From NCBI GenBank assembly GCA_003696625.1, contig RFGR01000051.1, forward strand, positions 1-55,063: a DNA stretch of 55,063 nt. Direction: 5' to 3'. A program made the translations under genes and the position numbers. The DNA comes from Planctomycetota bacterium. Lineage in GTDB: Bacteria > Planctomycetota > UBA1135. The notes under the pieces were generated by a model. It searched no databases. It saw only the letters and a list, made by a program, of their open reading frames with translations, and was not told the DNA's origin. The number at the start of each line of letters is the position of its first letter. Positions within the stretch are counted from its first letter, which is position 1. This document shows positions 1-12,605 of this stretch, piece by piece.

Positions 1-1
1 G

Positions 2-2602
2 CGCCGCCAGCGCCGCGCCCGGCCCCACCCGCTGGCCGGCCTGACCACTCCGCTGCCGCCGCAGCGGCGCGAGATCCTGCTCGAGGTCTCCTTGCGCCTG
101 CAGGTCGTCGGCCTGCCGGTGGCCGGATTCTTCCTGATCGTGGGGCAGGTCTGGGCCGGCGTGGCGGTGCTGGCCGGCCTGGCCCTGAACCTGGTCACGA
201 TGATGGCGCTGCGCCGGCGGGAGGATCCCGGCCACTGGACCTGGATCACGATCGCCGACCTGCTGCTGGTGGCCACGGCGGTGCTGGTGCCCTCGGGCGG
301 GATCCTCTCCCCGGCGGCGCCGTGGATGTTGGCGGCGCCGCTGTTCGCGGCCTACCTGTTCGGCTTCCGCGGCGGCCTGATCACCGGGATCTCGGCCGGT
401 CTGACCATGGCCGGCCTCTGGGCGCGGCACGAATTCATCGGGCCCCTGCCCGACGGCCTCCCGGCGTCGGTCGGCCCGACCTTCCACCTCTTCCTGGCCC
501 TCGGCGCGATCGCGATGGTGCTCTGGATCGCCGACTCCTGGCGCCAGTCGATCCAGCACCAGATCCAGTCGCGGGCCGAGACCGAAGGGCAGCTCCGCGG
601 CGGCCTCGAACACCTGAGCGATCCGGTCATCCTGCTCGAACCGGACGAGACCGACGTCATCGGCTGCCGGGTGGGCTACGCCAATGCGGCCGCCCGGGCG
701 GTGCTGGCTCCGCTCGAGGAGGCCGGCCTGCGGCTCCGCGACCTGCTGGCCGAGCCGGACCTGCGGGAGGTGCGCCGGCGGATGCTCCAGGTCGGCGCCG
801 ACGCCGAGCCGCTGGTCCGGCGCGGCCTACGCCACCCGCTCAACGGCCGCACCTACGACTACAAGGTGGCGAACTGGGGCGACGGCGGGGTGCTCGTCCT
901 GCACGACGTCACCGAGCGGGCCGAGGTCGAGGAACGGCTGCGCGCCGCCACCGCCGAGGCCGAATCGGCCAACCGGGCCAAGTCCGAGTTCCTGGCCAAC
1001 ATGAGCCACGAGATCCGGACGCCGATGAACGGCATCCTCGGCATGGCCACGCTGCTGCTGGACGGCGACCTGGACGACGAGGAGCGCGACGCGCTCGAGA
1101 CGATCCGGACCTGCGCCGAGTCCATGTGCGAGCTGCTGAACGACATCCTCGACCTGTCCAAGATCGAGGCCGGCCGGCTCGAGTTCGAGGAGGTCGAGTT
1201 CGACCTCGACCAGGTGCTCGAAGAGGTCCTCGACAGCCTGGCGGTGAAGGCGGCGGCCGAGGGGCTGGAGTGGAACGTCTTCCACGACCCGGAAGTGCCG
1301 ACCGACCTGATCGGCGACCCGACCCGGTTGCGGCAGGTCCTGATCAACCTGGCCGGCAACGCGGTCAAGTTCACCGAGCAGGGCGAGGTCGTGGTCGAGG
1401 TCCGGCTGGCCGGCCGCGGCGAGCGCCACGCCGACCTCACCTTCGAGGTCCGCGACACCGGCGTCGGCATTCCGCCGGAGAAGATTCCGCTGTTGTTCGA
1501 GAAGTTCACCCAGGCCGACGCCTCCACCACCCGGAACTACGGCGGCACCGGCCTCGGCCTGGCCATCTCCAAGCAGTTGGTCGAGAGCATGGGCGGATCG
1601 ATCGAGGTCGAGTCTCAGGTCGGCCGCAGCTCGGTCTTCCGCTTCACCCTCCGCTTGCCGTTGGCGCCCCGCGCGCCGCACCGTCAGGCCCCTCCGGACG
1701 CCTTGGTCGGCCGGCGGGTGCTGGTCGTCGACGACCTGGAGACGAACCGGCGGGTCCTGGCCGGGATGCTGCGCGGGCTCGGCTGCCGCTACACCTGCGC
1801 CGCCGACGGCGAGGAGGCCCTGCGCCGGCTGACCGAGGCACGGGCGGAGGGGGATCCCTACTCCTTCCTGATCAGTGACCGGCGGATGCCGGGCATGGAC
1901 GGTCTGGCCCTGGCGGAACGGGTGCGGAGCCTGCCCGAGCACGACGACTGCCATCTGATCCTGCTCGGCTCGACGCCGCGCGAAGACCTGACCCTGGAAC
2001 GCACGGCCGGCTTCGAGGCCTGCCTGTGGAAGCCGGTCAAGTCGGCTCAGCTCGCCCGGGAGATGCTGGCGGTGCTCGGCGCCTCCGGCGAAGCCACCGG
2101 TCCGGCCGGTCCGCCGCCCGGACGACCGGCGGCGGCGGCCGAATCCCGGCCGGCCGCGCCGGCCGCTCCGGCCGAGCCGCGGCGGCCGGATCCCCGCTGG
2201 AAGGGGCCGGTGTTGCTGGCCGAGGACAACCAGGTCAACCGCAAAGTGGCGGTCCGGCTGCTCGAGAAGTACGGGATCGAGGTGGTGGCGGTCGAAAACG
2301 GCGCCGAGGCCGTCGAGGAGGTCCAGAAGCGCGACTACGCCATGGTCTTCATGGACTGCCAGATGCCGGTCCTCGACGGTTACGCCGCCACCGGTCGCAT
2401 CCGCGAACTCGGCGGCCGCTACGCCGACCTTCCGATCGTGGCCATGACCGCGCACGCGATGATCGGCGACCGCGAGAAGTGCCTGGCCGCGGGCATGACC
2501 GAGTACCTGACCAAGCCGGTCCACGTGCCGCGTCTCGAGGCGGTGCTCGAGCGCTTCCTGGCCCGGGGCCCGGCCCCGGCCGGCGGCGGCGGGCGCCCCT
2601 GA
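2..2602 (+). CDS. Hybrid sensor histidine kinase with two C-terminal receiver domains (5' end probably outside window)
   Basis: N-terminal TM segments, PAS-like region, HisKA (FLANMSHEIRTPMNGILG), HATPase motifs (DTGVGIPPEKI, GGTGLGLAIS), two REC domains (VVDD...SDRRMPGMDG; AEDN...MDCQMPVLDG). Frame is open to base 2; the track start at 92 is an internal TTG. Confidence 0.95.
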   Translation, partial: RRQRRARPHPLAGLTTPLPPQRREILLEVSLRLQVVGLPVAGFFLIVGQVWAGVAVLAGLALNLVTMMALRRREDPGHWTWITIADLLLVATAVLVPSGGILSPAAPWMLAAPLFAAYLFGFRGGLITGISAGLTMAGLWARHEFIGPLPDGLPASVGPTFHLFLALGAIAMVLWIADSWRQSIQHQIQSRAETEGQLRGGLEHLSDPVILLEPDETDVIGCRVGYANAAARAVLAPLEEAGLRLRDLLAEPDLREVRRRMLQVGADAEPLVRRGLRHPLNGRTYDYKVANWGDGGVLVLHDVTERAEVEERLRAATAEAESANRAKSEFLANMSHEIRTPMNGILGMATLLLDGDLDDEERDALETIRTCAESMCELLNDILDLSKIEAGRLEFEEVEFDLDQVLEEVLDSLAVKAAAEGLEWNVFHDPEVPTDLIGDPTRLRQVLINLAGNAVKFTEQGEVVVEVRLAGRGERHADLTFEVRDTGVGIPPEKIPLLFEKFTQADASTTRNYGGTGLGLAISKQLVESMGGSIEVESQVGRSSVFRFTLRLPLAPRAPHRQAPPDALVGRRVLVVDDLETNRRVLAGMLRGLGCRYTCAADGEEALRRLTEARAEGDPYSFLISDRRMPGMDGLALAERVRSLPEHDDCHLILLGSTPREDLTLERTAGFEACLWKPVKSAQLAREMLAVLGASGEATGPAGPPPGRPAAAAESRPAAPAAPAEPRRPDPRWKGPVLLAEDNQVNRKVAVRLLEKYGIEVVAVENGAEAVEEVQKRDYAMVFMDCQMPVLDGYAATGRIRELGGRYADLPIVAMTAHAMIGDREKCLAAGMTEYLTKPVHVPRLEAVLERFLARGPAPAGGGGRP

Positions 2603-2633
2603 GCGCGGGCGCGGCCGGCGGCCCGGATTCCGC

Positions 2634-2639
2634 TAGGAT
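2634..2639 (+). promoter_or_regulatory. -10-like TAGGAT, 6 nt before ATG 2646
   Basis: TAGGAT-ccggcc-ATG. Confidence 0.55.
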
Positions 2640-2645
2640 CCGGCC

Positions 2646-3353
2646 ATGCTCCGGGTGGTGCTCGCGGGCCTCGCCGTCTTGGCGCTGTCCTTCCTCCTCG
2701 CCCGCCGCCTGACCGAGGGCCTCCGCCCGGCCGCGGCCGCGGCCGGCGCCGCGGCTTGGGAACTCCCGGTGCAGCTGCTCGACGCCGACGGCCGGCCGGC
2801 CGCCGGCGTCCCGGTGGTCCTGACGGCCCGACCGCCCGACCCGGCCGGCCGCGCTCCCGCCCTGGCCCGGGCGGTCACCGGCCCCGACGGCCGGGCCCGC
2901 CTGACGGTTCCGCCAGGCCGGGCCCGCCGCCTCCGCTCCGGGCCCGGGGTCCGCGCCTTCCTGGTCGCCCGCTTCCCCGCCCGGACGGCACCGTGGCGGG
3001 CGATCGACCCCGCCGCGCCGGCGCCGGAGGAGGGTTGGATCCTGCGTCTGCCGCCGGCGGGGATCCTAGCCCTCGTCCTGACCGGTCCAGACGGCGAGCC
3101 GCTTCCGGATCCGCCGCCGGCCCGGCTCTACCTGCGCTGGCGCGCCTCCTCCTCCTCGCCGCCGAGCCCGGAGCTCGTCCGCTCGGTGCCGGACGGCCGC
3201 TGCGAGATCCCCTGCGGACCCGGCCTGCGCTTCGACCTCGAGGTGGCGCGGGCGGACGGCCGCCGCCGCAGTCGGCTGGCCGCCGCCGACGGCCCGGCCG
3301 CGCCCGGCGAGCGGGTCGAGGCGGCCCGGCCGCTGCCGGTCCGATTCGACTAG
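2646..3353 (+). CDS. Hypothetical membrane-anchored/secreted protein with carboxypeptidase-regulatory-like repeats
   Basis: ATG ORF of 235 aa with N-terminal hydrophobic segment; text such as ELPVQLLDADGRPAAGVPVVLTAR resembles CarbopepD_reg-like folds; preceded by TAGGAT. Confidence 0.65.
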   Translation: MLRVVLAGLAVLALSFLLARRLTEGLRPAAAAAGAAAWELPVQLLDADGRPAAGVPVVLTARPPDPAGRAPALARAVTGPDGRARLTVPPGRARRLRSGPGVRAFLVARFPARTAPWRAIDPAAPAPEEGWILRLPPAGILALVLTGPDGEPLPDPPPARLYLRWRASSSSPPSPELVRSVPDGRCEIPCGPGLRFDLEVARADGRRRSRLAAADGPAAPGERVEAARPLPVRFD

Positions 3354-4735
3354 GTCGCCCCGAGGGCGTCCAGGCAGACGCGGACGAGGGTCTCCTCCTC
3401 CCCCGGCGCGACCGTGCGCAGGTCGAGGAGGACGGCCTCGTCCTGGACCCGCGGGATCACCGGCGGCTCGGACCGCCGCAGGCGGGCGGCCAGTTCGACC
3501 GGGGCGAGGCGCTCCACCCGGAGCCGGAGGCCGGCGCTCGGCACCAGGACGGTCGGTGCCGCGCCGGAACCGACCCGGGATTCGCAGGCGACCGCTTCGC
3601 AGCTCCGGCCGGGCCCGGCCAGGCGTGCCGCCAGGGCGGCGGCACGGCGGTGGAGTTCGGCCGGGTCGGCCGCCAGGGCGCGCAGCGCCGGCAGGCGCCG
3701 ACGGACCGCCGCCGGACCGAGGGCGTGCAGACCGAGGGTGGCCTCGAGGGCGGCGAGGATGCTCTTGTCGAGCCGGAGGCAGCGGGCCAGAACGTCCCGA
3801 CGCAGGCGCCGGACCAGCGGCGCCGCGCCGGCGACCAGGCCGGCCTGGGGCCCCCCGAGCAGCTTGTCGCCGGAGAAGGTGACCAGGTCGCAGCCGGCCG
3901 CCAAGGCGGCACGGACGTTCGGCTCGCCGGCCGTGCCCGGCAGGTCGTCGCCGCCCAGGACCCCCGAGCCGAGATCGAAGACCAGGGGCACGGCGTGCGC
4001 GCGACAGAGCTCGGCCAGCTCGGCCGGCTCGACTGCGGCCGTGAACCCTTCGAGGCGGAAGTTGCTCGGGTGGACCTTGAGCACGCAGGCGACCTCCGGA
4101 TCCTCCAGCGCGGCGGCGAAGTCGCGCAGATGGACCCGGTTCGTGGTTCCGCACTCGACTGTTCGGGCGCCGGCGGCGGCCACGACCTCCGGCATCCGGT
4201 AGCTGCCGCCGATCTCGACCAGCTCCGAGCGGGCGACCGCCACCTTGCGGCCGCGGGCCAGGGCGGACAGGGCCAGGAGCACCGCAGCCGCGTTGTTGTT
4301 CACCGCCAGGGCGTCCTCGGCTCCGGTCAGCCGGCGGAGCTGGGCGGCGACGCCCGGCGCCCGCTCGCCGCGGCCGCCGCCAGCGAGGTCGATCTCGACC
4401 ACCGCGTAGCCGCCGGCGGCGGCTGCGGCGGCCCGCACCGCCTCCGGCGCCCAGGGGGCGCGACCGAGGTTGGTGTGGAGCACGACTCCAGTGGCGTTGA
4501 TCACCGGCCGCACGCCCACCGCCGGCGCCACCGCCAGCAGCTCGCCGACCCGCGACCAGAAGGAATCGTCCAGCTCCCGCGGCCGGCCGCGGCGGCAGTC
4601 CCGGCGGAGTTCGTCCAGGGCGGCGGCCAGCGCCCGGCGGAGGGCCTCGCGGCCGGAATCGCCGAGACCGCGTTCCTCGCCGGCCGCGAGGAGGTCGTTC
4701 ATGGCGGGGATGCGCGGAAGAGGGGAGCGATCCAT
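3350..4735 (-). CDS. selA: L-seryl-tRNA(Sec) selenium transferase SelA
   Basis: LPRIPAMNDLLA N-terminus, INATGVVLHTNLGRAP, VEIDL, NNNAAAVLLAL, PLP lysine region TFSGDKLLGGPQAGL. Start chosen at MDRSPLPRIPAMNDLL rather than the track start at 4819. Confidence 0.93.
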   Translation of the reverse strand: MDRSPLPRIPAMNDLLAAGEERGLGDSGREALRRALAAALDELRRDCRRGRPRELDDSFWSRVGELLAVAPAVGVRPVINATGVVLHTNLGRAPWAPEAVRAAAAAAGGYAVVEIDLAGGGRGERAPGVAAQLRRLTGAEDALAVNNNAAAVLLALSALARGRKVAVARSELVEIGGSYRMPEVVAAAGARTVECGTTNRVHLRDFAAALEDPEVACVLKVHPSNFRLEGFTAAVEPAELAELCRAHAVPLVFDLGSGVLGGDDLPGTAGEPNVRAALAAGCDLVTFSGDKLLGGPQAGLVAGAAPLVRRLRRDVLARCLRLDKSILAALEATLGLHALGPAAVRRRLPALRALAADPAELHRRAAALAARLAGPGRSCEAVACESRVGSGAAPTVLVPSAGLRLRVERLAPVELAARLRRSEPPVIPRVQDEAVLLDLRTVAPGEEETLVRVCLDALGAT

Positions 4736-4833
4736 GGCGGACGAGACGCCGGCCCGGCGGCTCGAGCGGGTCGGAGGCGGGCCATCGTAGCCCGCGGCCC
4801 GGCTGCCCCTGGGATCCACCCTCCGCTCGCCCC

Positions 4834-4839
4834 TAGAAT
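4834..4839 (+). promoter_or_regulatory. -10-like TAGAAT, 6 nt before recJ ATG
   Basis: TAGAAT-cgccgc-ATG. Confidence 0.6.
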
Positions 4840-4845
4840 CGCCGC

Positions 4846-6579
4846 ATGATCCGGACCGGACCGGCTCCGCGGTGCCGCTGGCGGCTCCTGCCCGAGGATC
4901 CGGGCCGGCGTGACGCCCTGCGCCGTGCCCTCGACCTTCATCCTTTGGTGGCCCAGGTTCTGGTCAACCGGGGCTGCGCCGATCCGGCCGCCGCTCGGTC
5001 GATGCTCTCCCCCAGCCTCGGCGAGCTGCCCGACCCCGAACTCCTGCCGGACTTCGAACGGGCCGTGGCCGCCTGCGCCGCCGCCCTGGACGGCAACCGG
5101 CCGATCCTGATCCACGGCGACTACGACGTCGACGGCATCGCCGGCAGCGCTCTCCTCGCCCGGTTGTGCCGGCTGCTCGGCCGCCCGGCCGAGGTCTTCC
5201 TGCCGGACCGGGTCGAGGACGGTTACTCCTTCTCCGAGCGCAGCCTCGATCGGATCCGCCGCCTCGGCGCCGGGCTGGTCGTGGCCGTGGACAACGGCAC
5301 CGGCGCCGTGGACTTCATCGGCCGAATCCGCGCCCTCGGCGCCGAGGTCGTGGTCCTCGACCACCATCCGCCCGGCCCGGCGGTGCCGGACGCCGCGGTG
5401 GTGAATCCCTGGCGGGCCCCGGCCGAGGCCGGTCTCTTCCCTCACTTCTGCGGCACCGCGGTCGCCTACCTCTTCGTTTGGGGGTTGCTGCGGCGGCGGG
5501 CGGCCGGTGCGCTCCCGGAGTCCTGGCGACGCTTCCTGATCGACGCCCTCGGCCTCGCGGCGCTGGCGACGGTGGCCGACGTGATGCCGCTGCGGGGGCC
5601 GAACCGGGCCCTGGTCGCCGAGGGCCTGCGGACGCTCGGCAACAGCGGCTTTCCGGGCCTGGCCGCCCTGGCCCGGGTCGCCGGCGTCCGCGCCGAGCCG
5701 TCCGCCGCCGACGCCGCCTTCCGACTCGCGCCCCGCCTGAACGCGGCCGGCCGCCTCGGCCGGCCCGACCTGGCCTTCGAGCTGCTGGCCTGCGGCGAGG
5801 CCAGGCGGGCGGAGCTCCTGGCCGTGGAGCTGGACGAACTGAATTGCCGCCGGCGCGAGATCGAGCAGGAGGAGATGCGACGGCTCGAGCCGCAGGTGGA
5901 GGAACAGCTCCAGCGGGGCGATCCGGTCCTGTTCTGCGGTCGGCCGGAGGGGCGCTTCGGGGTCCTTGGCATCGTCGCCGCCCGCCTGGTCGAGGCCACC
6001 GGCCGCCCGGCCCTGGTCTGGGCCGGCTGCGGCGACGGCCTCGCCCGCGGCAGCGGCCGGGCGCCGGAGGGATTCGACCTGGCAGAGCTGCTCGCCGCCG
6101 CCGATCCCTGGCTCGACGGCCACGGCGGCCACGCCCGGGCCGCCGGCTTCCACTTCCAGCCCGACCGGGCCGGGCAAGTCGGCGCGGCTCTGCGGAGGGC
6201 CGCAGCCGAGCTGCCGCCACCGGCGCCGCCGGAACTCCTGGTCGACGCCGAGGTCGGCGTCGCCGAGCTGAGCCCGGGACTGGTCGAGCGGCTCGGCTCC
6301 CTGGCTCCGTTCGGGGAGGGCAACCCCGAGCCGCTGTTCCTGGCCAGCGGCCTCGAGCTGGCCGCGCTGCGGCCGATCGGCGACGGCTCCCACCTCGAAC
6401 TGCGGCTCCAGCGCAACGGGCACGCCGTCCGCGCCCTGGGCTGGCGACGGGCCGAGGACTGGTCCGGTCTCGAGCCGGGCGATCGACTCGACGTCCTCTT
6501 CCACCCGACCCTGAACCGCTTCCGCGGCCGGGCCAGCGTCGAGTGGACCCTCCGCGACCTAAGGCCGGTCCAGGGATGA
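4846..6579 (+). CDS. recJ: Single-stranded-DNA-specific exonuclease RecJ
   Basis: DYDVDGIAGSALL, VLDHHPPGPAVPDAAVVNPW, GHGGHARAAGFHF (DHH/DHHA1) motifs, 577 aa. Confidence 0.95.
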   Translation: MIRTGPAPRCRWRLLPEDPGRRDALRRALDLHPLVAQVLVNRGCADPAAARSMLSPSLGELPDPELLPDFERAVAACAAALDGNRPILIHGDYDVDGIAGSALLARLCRLLGRPAEVFLPDRVEDGYSFSERSLDRIRRLGAGLVVAVDNGTGAVDFIGRIRALGAEVVVLDHHPPGPAVPDAAVVNPWRAPAEAGLFPHFCGTAVAYLFVWGLLRRRAAGALPESWRRFLIDALGLAALATVADVMPLRGPNRALVAEGLRTLGNSGFPGLAALARVAGVRAEPSAADAAFRLAPRLNAAGRLGRPDLAFELLACGEARRAELLAVELDELNCRRREIEQEEMRRLEPQVEEQLQRGDPVLFCGRPEGRFGVLGIVAARLVEATGRPALVWAGCGDGLARGSGRAPEGFDLAELLAAADPWLDGHGGHARAAGFHFQPDRAGQVGAALRRAAAELPPPAPPELLVDAEVGVAELSPGLVERLGSLAPFGEGNPEPLFLASGLELAALRPIGDGSHLELRLQRNGHAVRALGWRRAEDWSGLEPGDRLDVLFHPTLNRFRGRASVEWTLRDLRPVQG

Positions 6580-7189
6580 GGCTTCCGCTCCTCCACCCCC
6601 TTTCGCGGCTGCTGAAACGGGGCTACGACTGGATGCTGCGTTTGGCCAAGCACCCCTGGGCCAGCGGCGCCCTTTTCGCCTTGAGTTTCGCCGAGGCCTC
6701 GTTCTTCCCGCTGCCGCCTGACCCCTTGTTGCTGGCGATGGGGGCAAGCAAGCCCGAACGAGCGCCACGCTACGCTCTCCTTACCGTCCTCGGTTCCGTT
6801 CTGGGGGCCTTTCTCGGCTACGCCATCGGTGTCTTCCTGATGGACAGCGTCGGCCGCTGGCTTCTCGACTTCTATGATCCGGATCGTGGATTCTGGCACC
6901 GTGTCGAAGTCTGGTACGCCGCCCGGGGCTTCTTCGGCCTGCTGATCGCAGCGATCACTCCGATTCCCTTCAAGGTTTTCACCATCGCCAGCGGCGCTCT
7001 GGCTTTCCCCCTACCAGCCTTCGCCACCGCCTCCCTGATCGGGCGCGGCCTCCGCTTCGGTGCCGAAGGCCTCCTACTTCGTTGGTACGGTCCACCGATC
7101 CTGGTCTGGGTGGAACGCTGGTTCAACTGGGTGGCGATCGGGTTCACCGTTCTCCTGGTCGGCGGCTTCCTGCTCTTCCGCTACATCTG

Positions 7190-7190
<1 letters not shown>
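6576..7190 (+). CDS. YqaA/DedA-like (SNARE-associated) membrane protein
   Basis: 204 aa, SFAEASFFPLPPDPLLLAMG and ITPIPFKVFTIASGAL motifs; ATG overlaps recJ stop (ATGA). Confidence 0.88.
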
Positions 7191-9916
<2,726 letters not shown>

Positions 9917-9917
9917 G

Positions 9918-11603
9918 ATGGAGCCGCCGCTCCTCCTCACGGGAGCCCTGATCCTGGCCGGCGGCATCCTCGGCGGCGCCCTGGCCCGCTGGCTGCGGCT
10001 GCCCAGTCTCACCGGCTATCTCGCCGCCGGCATCCTCCTCGGTCACCACGGGCTCGACCGGCTGCCGGCCGAACACGTCGAGTTGTTCGGCGGCCCGGTC
10101 AACGACCTGGCGATGGCCCTGGTCCTGTTCGCCCTCGGCGGCGAGTTCCGCTTCGACCGGATCCGGCCGCTCCTCGGCCGGGTCCTGGCCCTGAGCCTGG
10201 TCGAGGGTCTGGCCTGCTTCCTGCTCGTGGCCGTCGCCGCCTGGTTCGTCCTCGGCTCGCTGCCGGGGGCGGTTCTGCTCGGGGTGATGGCGATCGCGGT
10301 GGCGCCGGCGACCACCCTGCTCGTGCTGCGGGAGTACGACGCGTCGGGGCCGGTGACGGATCTGCTGCGACTGCTCACCGCCCTGTCCAACGTCTGGGCG
10401 GTGTTCCTGTTCGAGATCGCCCTGCTCGTTCTGGTCTGGGCCGGCGGCGGCGGGGCCGGGCCGGGCGAGGTCGCCTGGGACCTGGTCGGCTCGCTGCTCT
10501 TCGGGCTGATCGCCGGCCACCTGCTGATCCTGCTCCAGGAGCGGTTCGGCCACGGCAGCTACTCGCTGCCGCTGCTGGCGGTGCTGTTGGCGACGATCGG
10601 CGCCTGCCAGCTCACCGGGGTCCCGCACATGCTGGCCTTCCTGGCCACCGGCGCCGTGGTCGTCAATCGCTCCCGTTGGTTCGAGCCGATTACGCGCGAG
10701 ATGGACCTGTTCGCCCAGCCGGCCTACGTCGCCTTCTTCGTGCTCGGCGGCGTCCATCTCGACTTCTCGCTCGTCGCCGCCAACGCCGGCGCGGTCGCGC
10801 TCTACGTCCTGGCCCGCTCGCTCGGCAAGGTCGGCGGCGCCCGCCTCGGCCTGGCTCTAGGCCGCCCACCCGGCGGCGGCCGCAGCCGCAACCTGGGCAT
10901 GGGGCTGCTCTGCCAGGCCGGCGCCGCGATCGCGCTCGCCCAGCTCGCCCGCGCCTACGACCCGGCGCTGGGCGAGCGGCTGCTGAACATCATCCTCGGC
11001 GCGGTCGTCGTCTTCGAGCTGGCCGGACCGGTGCTGGTCCGCCGCACCGCCGTCGCCGCCGGCGAGGTGAGCATCGGCCACCTGCTCGTCCACAGCGCCG
11101 ACGAGCGGGAGCGGACCGGCGCCTTCGCCCTGCTGTCCCGGGTCGTGCGCGGCCGCCGCCGGCGGCCGGACGAGCTGGCGGCGCTTACCGTCGGTCGGAT
11201 CATGCGGGTCGGCATTCCGGGGCTGGCGGAGCAGGCCGGCCTGGCCGAGATCCTCCGCTACGCCAACCACGTGCCCCTCAACCAGTTCCCGGTGGTCGCC
11301 GGCGACGGCCGTCTGATCGGCATGATCCGCCTGCGCGATCTCGACGAGCTGGTCTACGACCCGGCCGCCGCCTCCCTGGTCATCGCCGGCGACCTGACCT
11401 CCCTGACCGCGGCCGAGGCCTCGATCCCGGCCACCGCCGGCCTGGCCGAGGCGGCCGCGGCCTTCGCCGGCTTCCCGGCCAACCACTTGGCCGTGGTCGA
11501 CGGCGACGACGGCCGCTACCTCGGCATCGTCGACCGCTCCGAGGTCATGCGCTTGATGGCCGCCCTCAGTCGCCGGCGGGAGGGCGGACCAGGAGCCGGG
11601 TGA
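9918..11603 (+). CDS. Kef/CPA2-type cation:proton antiporter with C-terminal CBS-like region
   Basis: Multiple TM helices, RLPSLTGYLAAGILLGHHG, ALVLFALGGEF; C-terminal VGRIMRVGIPGLAEQ...FPVVAGDGRLIGMIRL CBS-like. Confidence 0.9.
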   Translation: MEPPLLLTGALILAGGILGGALARWLRLPSLTGYLAAGILLGHHGLDRLPAEHVELFGGPVNDLAMALVLFALGGEFRFDRIRPLLGRVLALSLVEGLACFLLVAVAAWFVLGSLPGAVLLGVMAIAVAPATTLLVLREYDASGPVTDLLRLLTALSNVWAVFLFEIALLVLVWAGGGGAGPGEVAWDLVGSLLFGLIAGHLLILLQERFGHGSYSLPLLAVLLATIGACQLTGVPHMLAFLATGAVVVNRSRWFEPITREMDLFAQPAYVAFFVLGGVHLDFSLVAANAGAVALYVLARSLGKVGGARLGLALGRPPGGGRSRNLGMGLLCQAGAAIALAQLARAYDPALGERLLNIILGAVVVFELAGPVLVRRTAVAAGEVSIGHLLVHSADERERTGAFALLSRVVRGRRRRPDELAALTVGRIMRVGIPGLAEQAGLAEILRYANHVPLNQFPVVAGDGRLIGMIRLRDLDELVYDPAAASLVIAGDLTSLTAAEASIPATAGLAEAAAAFAGFPANHLAVVDGDDGRYLGIVDRSEVMRLMAALSRRREGGPGAG

Positions 11604-11654
11604 GGGCCGGGCCGCGGGCCGAAGCCGGTTGCGCAGCGCCTCGGCCCGGGCCTC
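11602..11654. terminator. Imperfect 12-bp inverted repeat between convergent antiporter and miaA genes
   Basis: GAGGGCCGGGCC ... GGCCCGGGCCTC, 11 of 12 pairs, 29-nt loop, between the two stops. Confidence 0.35.
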
Positions 11655-11666
11655 ATGGCGGCCGGC

Positions 11667-12605
11667 CTATTCTCCGTTCCCGCCCGATCCGGGCCAGGGC
11701 CGCAGGGCGGCCGCCAGCCGCCGGGCCAGGTCCTCGGCCGATTCGGCGGGACCGGCCTCCACCCAGACCAGGTCGGGGAAGCTGCGCAGCCAGGTCGTCT
11801 GCCGCCGGACCAAGCGGCGGGTGAGGGCGATCGCCCGACGCCGGGCCTCCTCCAGGCTGCATCGGCCCTCGAGGTGGTCGAGGAGCTGGCGGTAGCCCAG
11901 GGCCATCCGAGCCGAGCGGGAGAAGCCAGGGCCGCGGCGGATCCGGTCCACCTCCTCCAGCAGGCCGGCGGCGAGCATGGCGTCGAACCGCTCCTCGATC
12001 CGTCGGTGGACCTCGGCCCGCGGCCGAACCAAGGCCACCGCCGGCTCGCCGATCCGGGACCGGCGCCGCCACTGCCGCTGCCAGGAGGAGAGCGGCCGAC
12101 CGGTGTGACGGAGGACCTCGATCCCGCGCAGCAGCCGCTTGTCGTCGTGCGGGTGCAGCCGCGCGTGCAGCACCGGGTCCCCCGCCGCCAGCTCCCGGCG
12201 CAGGGCCTCGCGGCCGCCGGCCGCGAGTTCCGCCTCGACCCGGCGGCGCAGCTCGGCCGGCACGCTCGGCCCGTCGAAGAGGCCGGCGACGGCGGCTTTG
12301 AAGTAGAGCCCGGTGCCGCCGACGTAGAGCACCGGCGCGCCGCGCCGTCGGACCTCGGCCTCGGCCGCCCGCGCCGCCGCCAGCCAGCGGCTGACCGAGA
12401 ACTCCTCGTCCGGGCCGACCAGGTCGATCAGGTGGTGGCGAACGCCGCCGCGCTCTTCCGGTCCCGGCTTGGCCGTCCCGATGTCCAGGCCCCGATAGAC
12501 CAACATCGAGTCCATGGACAGGATCTCGGCCCGGGTCCGACGGGCCAGGGCCACCGCCGCCGCGGTCTTGCCGGCCGCGGTCGGACCGAGCAGAAAGGCC
12601 CTCAT
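11667..12605 (-). CDS. miaA: tRNA dimethylallyltransferase MiaA
   Basis: LLGPTAAGKTAAAVALARR, DSMLVYRGLDIGTAKP, HHLIDL, YVGGTGLYFKA; ATG at 12605 overlaps upstream stop. Confidence 0.96.
   Translation of the reverse strand: MRAFLLGPTAAGKTAAAVALARRTRAEILSMDSMLVYRGLDIGTAKPGPEERGGVRHHLIDLVGPDEEFSVSRWLAAARAAEAEVRRRGAPVLYVGGTGLYFKAAVAGLFDGPSVPAELRRRVEAELAAGGREALRRELAAGDPVLHARLHPHDDKRLLRGIEVLRHTGRPLSSWQRQWRRRSRIGEPAVALVRPRAEVHRRIEERFDAMLAAGLLEEVDRIRRGPGFSRSARMALGYRQLLDHLEGRCSLEEARRRAIALTRRLVRRQTTWLRSFPDLVWVEAGPAESAEDLARRLAAALRPWPGSGGNGE

Noticed and set aside
827-2524. 565-aa minus ORF antisense to the histidine kinase
   Set aside because: Low-complexity antisense frame with no motifs; the plus strand has complete kinase and receiver motifs.
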